Assembly (NCBI GenBank): GCA_947396885.1
Contig: OX377202.1
Span: forward strand, 63,398,643-63,462,642
Length of the DNA: 64,000 nucleotides
Source: Heligmosomoides polygyrus polygyrus
Lineage: Eukaryota > Nematoda > Chromadorea > Rhabditida > Heligmosomidae
Direction of reading: 5' to 3'
Shown piece by piece: positions 54,637 through 64,000 of this stretch. A program made the position numbers and the translations under genes. Under the pieces are notes generated by a model. That model ran no database searches, was not told where the DNA came from, and worked only from the letters and a program-made list of their open reading frames with translations. Position 1 is the stretch's first letter; every line of letters begins with the position of its first letter.

Positions 54637-55912
54637 GTGTATGGGCGGCTCTCCTGTATCCCTGGCCAGGAACATGTGAGTAACCAGACCACAGCTATGG
54701 CTCAAACAACTAAACCCGCGCCCCAGTCCTCCGCGCGCCGGAGGTGGACTTCTACGACGTCGGTTGCATCCACCTCCGGCGAGGGGCTATCTAATCTCGG
54801 AGTTAAACTATCAGGACGTCATTGGAATCGGACTACCGGAAAGTCCCTCCCACCACGACACGGAAATTGCCAATTCGTCTGCACTGTTAACTGTCGTTCG
54901 ATCGCATCTGAGCAGGATCTTCGGACACTGCTTTACAGAAGCCGCAACATCGAATACGACGTTATCGCCCCGCAGGAAACGAAAGGCAGAACGGAAACCA
55001 TAAGAAGGACCGACCACAACAAGCTTCTCATTATCGCAGCAAAGGTGGACAGAAAGAATATTGGCGGAGTTGGATTTCATTCAATTCGAAAGTGCACCAC
55101 CTAGTAGACTCTTACAAAATCATCAGTCCGCGAGTAGCTGTTCTTTGTCTGGAAACCAAAGATAAGGAACCATCTCCATCATAAATGGATATGCTCCAAC
55201 ATCTGTGGCCACAGGTGAAGAAAGGAGGAATTCTACAAGCTGTTCGAAAGTACTGTCAACGACGAGAAGAGCTACTACAAAGTTGTCGTTGATGACTTTA
55301 ACGCTATCGTGATACGAATGATCACGACGAATGGAGGCTAGGACCACATGGAACTTCCTCTAGGAACGAAAACGGAGAGCGCCTGATAGACTTCCTATCC
55401 GCGTGCTGTCTCTACCATGGAAATTCTATGTTGAAGAAGCCTTCAAACCGGCGATGGACCTGGGAAAGCCCAAATGGTGGAACACGTTCGGAGATCGACC
55501 ATGTTCTTACAAACAGACGGTCGAGTCTGTTCGACGTCTCCGTGCTGCCTTCATTTGACACCGGCTCGCATCACCGTCTTGTCCGTTCGAAGCTGACTCT
55601 TAAAAAGAGGATGTTCAAGTGCGACACACATAAAAACCGGTGAGAATCCCCACATTTAAGTCTGAGGAGTTGGAATATGCAATAAAGTCGTATGATTGGA
55701 ATCTTCTTGAAGATCTATCGGAAGACTACGACCTTCTATCCAAAGGACTGTTGAAATGTGCTAGCAGCTCTTGCGGAGCCACATCACCGTCTGCTTCAGG
55801 ACTCAACGCACATGCGATTAAACCCTTGGAGCAAAGAAGAGCTGTTAAACTGGATCCTTATGCTTCCCATCTAGAAAAAGTCCCCATCTCGAAGGCCTGT
55901 CGAATTGCATGA
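54637..55912 (+). pseudogene. RTE-C endonuclease region, inactivated
   Basis: The first frame (54637-55104) reads FVCTVNCRSIASEQDL and VIAPQETKGR, the start of an EEP endonuclease, and stops at 55102. A gap without an open frame follows, then 55428-55643 with RWTWESPNGGTRSEIDHVLTN and FDTGSHHRLVRSKL. Where relatives have SDHR the sequence reads SHHR, so a catalytic aspartate is lost as well. The linker frame 55640-55912 leads to the polymerase. Confidence 0.8.
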
Positions 55913-56987
55913 AGGAGTCCATTCAAGCCTACAGAAGATTGTAGCTGTTAGAAGCCGCTGAGAAAGGTTCAAGCATAAAGCGCTGCAAACGAGATCTCTG
56001 CGATCAGAAGGCAATAATGTCAGCCCTTGTGGATAAGGATGGAACAACGCAAACGTCTCGAAGAGCGATGAAGGCCATCGTTCAAGAATTCTACACAGAT
56101 CTTTTCCGTTCTTCCATTGCTGTCCCGAAATGCTTGATGCCACCAGCTGAGGAAGTACCTCCCATTCTGGAATCAGAAGTTGCTCATGCTATCAGAAGGA
56201 TGAAGCCGGGCACTGCTCCCGGACCGGACGGCATTTCTGCTGATCTCCTTCGTGCGGGTGGCAGTGCCCTCTGCTCACTTCTTGCCAGGCACTTCAACCA
56301 CTACCTTCGACTTGGTAGGATTCCGGACTCATGGAAGGAGTCGAAAACAGTTTTAATCTTCAAAAAAGGTCAGCAGGAGGATATCAACAACTATCGACCC
56401 ATCAGTCTTTTCTCGGTTGTGTACAAGATCTTCACCAAGATACTGCTTAACCACATGGAGCGTTGCTTGGATGAATATCAGCCAGTGGAGCAAGCAGGGT
56501 TTCGCAAGGATTTCTCCTGCATGGACCATATTCAGACTGTCTCACAGCTCATCGAGAGGAGCCGCGAATACCACCTCCCACTTGTCCTTGTCTTCGTGGA
56601 TTACCGGAAAGCGTTCGATTCTGTGGAAATCAACGCCGTTTTGAACGCACTTGTGCACGCTGGTACACCATCGCCCTACACCCGAATTCTCGACGAATGC
56701 TTCTCGAACACATCGACTACCATCCAGCTGTTCGATCGAAAGCTTAAAATTCCTATCGGGAAAGGAGTACGGCAGGGAGACACGATTTCTCCCAAGCTAT
56801 TCACAGCGTCACTCCAAGATGCCATGAAAGACTTGAACTGGGACGATAAAGGCTACCTTGTCGACGGTAAACGGATCAGCAACCTTCGCTTCGCCGACGA
56901 TATTGTTCTCATCTCTACCAACACGGCAGAAGTCGAGGAAATGCTGAACGAGCTCAATGTGGCAGGTATGAAGATTGGATTGGACAT

Positions 56988-57806
<819 letters not shown>

Positions 57807-57935
57807 GAAGACCTCCAGCCGACAAAAGGACCATCAAAGTATCAAAGTAAAGTAAGTAATGTAGAACGAAGAACTGGTAAAAACCCTTGCCTTCGATCTT
57901 CTTTAAAAGTACAACAGGGAATAAACACAACCCTT

Positions 57936-58269
57936 CCAGGATGTTGCGTTGAATAAAACTGCGATTTCGCTTGAAACAGATGGCGACCAGATTTTTTTAC
58001 AGTGGCTTCCCGAGCACAGGAACATTGGGGACAGGGTATACGTATTGTCACAGGCCGTACTGCGTGAAAATTCTAATTTGCAGCCTAACACTCGCATCAA
58101 ACACATGGAAAGCCGTGACTCGCAGGACGGCAGTGCGAGCCATATCGACGTGCTGGTTGAGTTGGAGCTGGAACCTGGAACAACCGTGGCTGATGCGACA
58201 GCTGCTATGAAGGAGAAAGGGCTGCAGGTACTAGAGGAACGCAAAAAATGGTCAAGTCGAAAAAAATAA
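57936..58269 (+). CDS. possible host exon with ACT-like pattern, uncertain
   Basis: A 106-codon frame reads NKTAISLETDGDQ, VYVLSQAVLRENSNLQPN, RIKHMESRDSQDGS, HIDVLVELELEPG and TVADATAAMKEKGLQVLEERKKW. The alternation of strand, helix, a (H)MESR strand turn, strand and helix resembles the ACT regulatory domain of aromatic amino acid hydroxylases, whose conserved text is HIESR. An acceptor-like TTCCAG precedes it (57931-57936), a second, TTTTTTTACAG, lies at 57992-58002, and a donor-like CAG/GTACTA lies at 58225-58234. No catalytic domain follows in the window. It could be a lone exon, a pseudogene or chance. Confidence 0.35.
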
Positions 58270-60071
58270 ACGCTGTCAGAAATTAAATTTGAGACTTTCT
58301 ATCTCTGGAAAGGGCCTTCTGCAGAACAGTAATGGTATAGAACAGTTTTTAAGGCGGCCACTCAATGTTTTTTACATACAATGTACAGAGACAGGCTACA
58401 TATGGTTTGTATAAGCGTAGCAGGGATAAGTTTATAGCCTAGTGATGGAGAATTTGCTTTATCATTTACCAAAGCTCACCCCAGGATAGCCTTCCAAACT
58501 TGCAGGTAACCTGGATGTATTTTCGCACACTTGCTGCAGTCTCAAAACGTACGCATGTTTGATCGAATTGCTCTGGAAGGTGGAAACCTCGCAGGCAGCA
58601 ACGGAGGCGTCTGCGTAACCCACCGAAGTGTTTACTGGAGCTGTGAATAGTGCAGCTCGGTTTATGAAAGGAAACTCACTTTGCGCCCTCGCGTGCCTAT
58701 CGTCGCGCTTTTCAACTTCGTGTGTAGTTTCCCGACGCCAGGTCAACAAGGCGTAGTTGCCAGCGGTCTAGGCGCTCTCCCACTCTTAACGTCTGCAGAA
58801 ATGGGGCAAAAATTTTTTTAGAATGGAAGTGATAATCACGGGTACGTTTATCTTATAACTACAAAACGAATTTTATGTTTACCTCGACTAGGTTAAAGGC
58901 AACACTTGCAGATTAAGCACAGAGTGAACCTCCCTCTTTTTAGTCTTTACCAGGTTCAATCGTACACATTCCTCAGACAGCTTTTCTCTTTTTTATTTAG
59001 GCCTAGATCGGCGGCTGTTGAGGTTCTAAGCCGTTGTGAGGATGTTTCCGGTGAGCTGCGATAAAGCTCTGGCACACGACGCGACTCTGACCCGCTATGA
59101 ACCTGTGAATGATGCTTAAACCGTCACACCACCGACGCTGTTTCATTTCGGAGTGCAACAATCTTGATTTCCTGGTTTGAATAACCCCCATGTCACCCGC
59201 GACATTCGAGTGAGCCAGTCAGGGCTGAATTCGGGACTAGATTCTATGTCCTGCAAGCACAGAGGAAATGTTGACTTCGGGCAACAAGGTCTTTCGGCAT
59301 TTTTAAACGTTTTGTGGCAATCTCCACAACGTCACTCAGATCGGTATCGATGGTGCGCCACATGCGTAGACAGTGATGATTTAACTCTTCATTGTTCTAG
59401 TTCTACGAGATTTCCCATACAATGAAACCTCCTGTGGTCGAGAAATTCATGGAACCTGGATCTAACGGTGAGTTTTTACTACTCCAATCGAAAAGAATGG
59501 AAGGCCGTGGAGTGGTGAATGAAAGGTTCCTCCATAGTTTCGTAAGAAAATATGTTCAATTGTTCAACGAGGTTACTGTGTAGTATGTAGGGTGTCTTCT
59601 AACGAGGAGAAGTCATTAAATCTCGATTTTTTTCTCGAATCCCTATATCTCGCCATCCATGCTGTAACTGTCCCTTCTCTTTGACATCTCTGTCCCTGCC
59701 TAAATAGTCCGCGTTATTTTAACGATATTCGATTTGGACTGAGCCTATAAGTAAAAATGATGCGAGAATATTTCATTCTTTCCATCTTCTACTTTCGCCG
59801 AATCTTGCCATGACATTGTACAATAGTCGCGAGTTCTCGTAAAGCTGTTGGACCAAGGCTGTTAAGCAAACTCAATACGGCTCTCGTTTGAGCGGAACCG
59901 CCTTCTTCAAAGTTTGAAAATAAACATCGGAGGGCTGCGTTCTCTCTACGTGGCACATTTGAGCCGTCCATATGCTTGCTGTTTGAAGATAAACTCATGA
60001 GCTGGCTCTAATTGGCAACCCCAGAGAGGACCACCTAGAAGACCTCTGAGAGAGCTACCCGAAGGGGGAGT
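58270..60071. other. no recognised gene
   Basis: The longest frame, 95 codons on the minus strand at 58462-58749, has no motif that I can name. No repeat shared with the rest of the window was found. If the candidate exon upstream is real, introns or further exons could lie here. Confidence 0.35.
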
Positions 60072-61847
60072 CTTAAGGCCCCCGCGGACTTCTGCGACGT
60101 TGCCGCTGCCCTATCCATAGGCCTATGTTATACTCCCGCGGGAGCATTCGCGGATGGGCGGGAATCGCGCCGAGATCCTTCACCAGCCAATCGCCGCGCT
60201 CCGCCACGCCCACCGTCCGCGGATCGCCGCCGACAGACGACGAGAGGAATGTTATACTTCCCGCCCGCGGGACGGCAGCCGTCCGAGGTGCACTGCACCG
60301 CGGACTGCTGTCGTCCCACGGAATTCGGCGCCAAAAACGCGCTCCATTGCAACGCCAGCCAGGGATGAGCGGATAATGAAATTTTGAAAACCGGATAACG
60401 GATAATTTTGCCCGAAAATGGCCGGATAACGGAAAGACGGATAACGAACAAACAACAAAAATTAAAAATCGTTTTAAATTGCTCTAGTTTCAAAAGCAGA
60501 CCAGGACTTGAAGCACTGTTGATTTATAAGCCATTTTTAGACATTCTAGTAGTGTTTTTCAAACGTTTTGCAGTCGCCACATTAACAACGCTCTATGGTG
60601 TTTTCTGCTCATCCGAAGGAAGACAAACGCACAGCAGCATACCAGTCCTTGACCTGGATTGTCTTATTTATCAGCCTTACTCTGCGCTTAACTCTTTTTT
60701 TCAATTAGAGCAGTTGAAAAATAGAATAGTCCTTGGAAGAGCAATTCTTCCGATGTCTCTAGAAATAAGAAGGCAGGAGACATCCAGCCAAACAAACTTC
60801 ACAAACGTCTTGATCCTACACATGCTATGAGCCGTTACTGTTGTTGCTGCTCGATAGCATCACAAGATCCAAGGTAGCTGAACGTGGAATTATCTGGGAT
60901 GGATAAAATACTAACTTTTGGGTAGTAACTGCAAGCAATTGCGTACGGCAAACACACACTCAAAGAGTTATGACATCCAGACCTTCTGGATCTGAGAAAG
61001 AATATCCTACCCATCCCTTCTGGAGCAGAGGAAGAATACCCGACCCAGCCCCAAAGCGAAGGTGTTCTCCATGTTGCAGATAAATTTCACAAAAAAAACT
61101 CAGAAATTAAAACAAATCTACTTGTCTTCAGCACCCACGACGATAAGTTTGTTAGGTAGTTTACTGCTTCCCTAAAATTTTCAAAGAAGAAGTTGCTTAC
61201 TCTATGTGTTTGGATTAATCCTATTTCTTTTGCTAGTATTCATTGCTGTACTGCAGTATTTTTGATAATTCACGACAGCATATGGCTAAAAAGGTGCCAT
61301 TACCGTCTGCAATCGAATCGAACATACTGCAATCGTGTAACCACAAATGGTACGATGGAAAGATCGGAGGTAAAAAATTCTTCCCAGGATGCGGCTCTCC
61401 ACTTTTGACGATTGCTAGTAGCAGTTTGTATGCCTTCTTGGTCAGCACAAGACTTGAGATGAATGAACAATGCTGTGCTAAGTAGGCCTCACATAAGTAT
61501 GGTACAGGCTTAGCGCGCCTTCTGGAAGGCTGGAAGTTAGATATCTTTAAAACGATGTAGCCAGTTCCCAAGTGAGGAAACTTCAATTAACCCTTCTATA
61601 TTTGAATACTTCTGTTGTTTCTGACGACCACTCTTACGATCCGTCCAAAGCTAAGATTCAGCTAATTTGTTGTTCGTTATCCGGCAAAAAATCGCCGGAT
61701 AACGAACAATAAAACGGATATGCCAAAACCCCCCGGAAACCGGATAACGGATAACGGAAACGGTTAATCCGCTCATCTCTGGTCCCTGCCCTATCCTTCA
61801 TCACATCGGCGAGCGGCAACGCCGCAGAAGTCTGTGGAGGCCTTTAA
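60072..61847. repeat. inverted repeat pair enclosing element C
   Basis: TTAAGGCCCCCGCGGACTTC followed by TGCGACGTTGCCGCT (60073-60107) pairs with 61812-61847 over ~35 bp with few mismatches. The enclosed left part is GC-rich with small palindromes (CTCCCGCGGGAG at 60131). Element C appears to have inserted into it. Confidence 0.65.
60360..61781. mobile_element. hAT-like element C (CGGATAA iterons)
   Basis: The left end CAGGGATGAGCGGATAATGA and reversed right end CAGAGATGAGCGGATTAACC form a terminal inverted repeat. GGATAACGGATAA units follow at both ends on the same strand, and TTTTGCCCGAAAATGGCC parallels TTTGCCCAAAATGGCC of element B. No clear 8 bp duplication is seen. Frames inside, such as 60408-60830, carry no transposase motif. 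Confidence 0.7.
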
Positions 61848-62066
61848 GGACCCGCAGGAGTGGCATCCCTGTGATAACAGTCCTTCGGCTGTGTCCACAA
61901 AGATTGGGGGGGGGGGGGCAGGTATTGTTCAAACGACGGGCGTACACCACACGGTCTAGCGCAATGTGCTCGTCATGATTGGACGAGCTGTCCAGATCCT
62001 AGCACCGGAGACGACGTGCACGGCGGTCACGCTACGACACGATGACCTGGACGCAGGGCGAGCATT

Positions 62067-63170
62067 TTGCCTAGAGAAGAGGGCAAGAAGCACATTCATG
62101 TTTCATGTAACTATGAAACTTCTGTTCCTACTCAGTACATCAGAGTCCTTCGAGAGCTGTACAGTAGATTCACGACCAAGATCTCACCATTCTACAACAA
62201 CGTCGTCGTCGACGTGAAGAGAGGGGTTCGGCAAGGGGATACCATATCCCCGAAGCTCTTCAGCGCCACTCTCGAAAACGTCATGCGCGAACTAGAATGG
62301 GAAGACATGGGAGTGAAGGTCGACGGCCGGCAACTACATCATCTTCGCTTCGCTGACGACATCGTGCTCATAACGCCGAGCATTAGCCAGGCGGAGCGAA
62401 TGCTGGCCGACTTCGATCGTGTATGTGGGAACGTTGGACTGCAGCTGAATCTTACGAAGACGATGTTCATGAGGAACGGATGGGTTTCTGATGCCCCATT
62501 CTCGCTCAGCGGAACGAACATCTCCGAATGCTCCAGCTATGTGTATCTGGGTCGCGAAGTCAACATGGCCAACGACCTAGCACCAGAGCTGAGCAGGAGG
62601 AAAAGAGCGGCTTGGGGAGTTTTCAAGAGCGTCGAGGAAGTCGCGAAGAAGACGAAGAACGTCCGACTCCGTGCCCACCTATTCGACTCCACTGTTCTTC
62701 CTGCCCTAACATACGCCTCAGAGACCTGGGCTATACGAAAGCAGGATGAACACGCGATCAGCGTCGCGCAGCGTGGAATCGAGAGGACGATGCTTGGAGT
62801 GAAACGACTCACGCAAGTGAGAGAAGGCCTCCGGAGTTCCGAGCTTCGCCGACGCTCGAAGATCAGAGACGCTGTCGCGTGGGCCAAGTTGTCGAAAATT
62901 ATGTGGGCCGGCCACGTAATGCGCTTCGCAGACACCCGCTGGACGAGAGCCATCACCGACTGGATTCCGCGGGATTTCAAAAGAACACCAGGACGCCCAC
63001 CAACGCGTTGGTCGGACTTATTCGTGAAAGCCCTGAACGACCGATATGACGCTCTTCGTGTCCCTCGAGCGAGGAGGATCCATTGGACCACTCTGGCACG
63101 CGACAGGGACGAATGGAGACGCTGCTGGCACCCGCTCGAGCAATTCGATGATCAACGGGACGACAGGTGA
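62067..63170 (+). CDS. RTE-A copy 4 reverse transcriptase, open to natural stop
   Basis: The first ~19 residues ([18 protein letters not shown]) come from flanking DNA. From [14 protein letters not shown] the frame is RTE-A reverse transcriptase: [50 protein letters not shown] and [14 protein letters not shown], ending DDQRDDR. It has the tryptophan codon that is a stop in copy 2. The fingers are absent, so the fragment is not a working polymerase, although the catalytic Asp pair is kept. Confidence 0.85.
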   Translation: MPREEGKKHIHVSCNYETSVPTQYIRVLRELYSRFTTKISPFYNNVVVDVKRGVRQGDTISPKLFSATLENVMRELEWEDMGVKVDGRQLHHLRFADDIVLITPSISQAERMLADFDRVCGNVGLQLNLTKTMFMRNGWVSDAPFSLSGTNISECSSYVYLGREVNMANDLAPELSRRKRAAWGVFKSVEEVAKKTKNVRLRAHLFDSTVLPALTYASETWAIRKQDEHAISVAQRGIERTMLGVKRLTQVREGLRSSELRRRSKIRDAVAWAKLSKIMWAGHVMRFADTRWTRAITDWIPRDFKRTPGRPPTRWSDLFVKALNDRYDALRVPRARRIHWTTLARDRDEWRRCWHPLEQFDDQRDDR

Positions 63171-63180
63171 TACAGGTGAT
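62124..63180 (+). mobile_element. RTE-A LINE copy 4, 5'-truncated, 9 bp target duplication
   Basis: GAAACTTCT flanks it exactly (62115-62123 and 63181-63189). It begins within the polymerase (GTTCCTACTCAG) and ends at GGTGATACAGGTGAT, confirming the 3' end found for copy 2. The near identity with copy 2 indicates recent activity of the family. Confidence 0.95.
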
Positions 63181-63333
63181 GAAACTTCTAAGTCCCGGGG
63201 CTCTAAAACAGGGTCTGTGAGAGAAGAGAGGGAGAACAGCATGTCTTCCTCTGCTTTGTTGTGTTTTAGGGTCGTTTCCCTTGTTAATGCTATGATTTAT
63301 ATTGAGCAATATAAGTATTATGTCGTTCCTATA

Positions 63334-63427
63334 TACAGTACCGGACGCGTCTTTTGAATAGACGCCGAAAAAACCGCAAAAGTGCGGTTTTTTCGGCGTC
63401 TATTCAAAAGGCGCGTCCGGTACTGTA
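63334..63427. mobile_element. 94 bp Tc1-like hairpin MITE
   Basis: TACAGTACCGGACGCG and its reverse complement bound arms of about 44 bp with one mismatch and a 6 nt loop (63378-63383). TA lies on each side (63332-63333 and 63428-63429). Ends starting TACAGT next to TA are typical of Tc1-like elements. It is almost all inverted repeat. Confidence 0.8.
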
Positions 63428-63429
63428 TA

Positions 63430-64000
63430 GTGGGATCTAAGCTTGAGTCCCTGCACTTTTGGTTTCCTTTCCTACATTTCATAGAAACCCTCGCAAGATT
63501 TCGTTCTACATGGCGACAAGGGCGTCACTGGATCGTACCGAGACCAATTTCGAACGTCAAACTACATAGGTGGTACGCGCGTCGTTTGAAGAATACTTAC
63601 CCCCCCTCCCCCTCTGTCGACTTTAGTGCACGTCCGCAGTTGAGCGACGTTGCGACGTCGCGTTGGAACCATGACCTGGAGCCGTCCACAAGGCTAAATT
63701 GGGTTGCTTTAACTCCCATTCCCTTCGCCTCACTCTCCGATAGACTTTTCAACTGCTGTAATTTAGTGATCCCTGTACGAGCAATTTCTCCAACTTCGCT
63801 GGCTTTTCCATGAGCTAAAAAAAACGGTTGCGCCGAATGTCGTCTGCCCTTATAATTTGTTAGCAGTTCTCGTCCTACAGCTTCACGGATACTCGCGACT
63901 ACCTAGATATTTTCCGGCAAACAAACACATCCCTCACATATGCACTCCAGATCTGTGGATTCTCTTCTGGCGCGAACCTCGTAGTGGGTTACATGGTAAA
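63430..64000. other. no recognised gene
   Basis: The 143-codon frame beginning at 63382 starts inside the hairpin and has no known motif. Confidence 0.35.

Overview
The window looks like repeat-rich nematode nuclear DNA, most likely from a clade V (strongylid or hookworm-type) worm. This is inferred from the mix of element families: several RTE-type LINEs, CR1-like LINEs with AAAT tails, Penelope-like GIY-YIG elements, mariner relics and a tRNA-derived SINE. I see no bacterial operons, no rRNA, no true tRNA gene and no complete host gene. Only two short stretches, at 18196-18450 and 57936-58269, might be host exons.

Layout. 1-6.3 kb: a decayed SINE, a head-to-head inverted repeat with two hammerhead-like hairpins, RTE fragments and a small hAT-like element. 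6.3-9.3 kb: a broken CR1-like LINE and a mariner relic. 10.1-13 kb: a GC-rich hairpin satellite (174 bp unit) between direct repeats, plus an inverted repeat that ends beside a 3'-truncated RTE. 15-25.4 kb: two SINEs with perfect target duplications, a 25 bp palindrome, and an almost complete RTE with exact ends and a 10 bp duplication. 26-34.4 kb: a Penelope-like element on the minus strand, CR1-like pieces, an internally deleted mariner with an open frame, and a dispersed non-coding repeat family. 37.9-39.2 kb: a mariner with exact ends. 40-44.8 kb: a nested stack, with an RTE fragment inside a hAT-like element inside a long-inverted-repeat element. 46.7-49.9 kb: a LINE with an intact 993-codon frame and a 17 bp duplication. 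50-53 kb: another hAT-like element. 53.3-54.0 kb: a fold-back element. 54.5-57.9 kb: a third RTE with a 148 bp TG run inside its reading frame. 60-63.4 kb: a hAT-like element, a fresh RTE 3' fragment and a Tc1-like hairpin.

The pieces do not form a pathway. They record successive insertions, and exact target duplications date several of them as recent. The most unusual signals are four hAT-like elements that share a terminal scaffold but carry different internal iterons, and three hammerhead-like cores with identical geometry and compensating stem pairs. No search or folding program was run; all homology calls rest on motifs read by eye.
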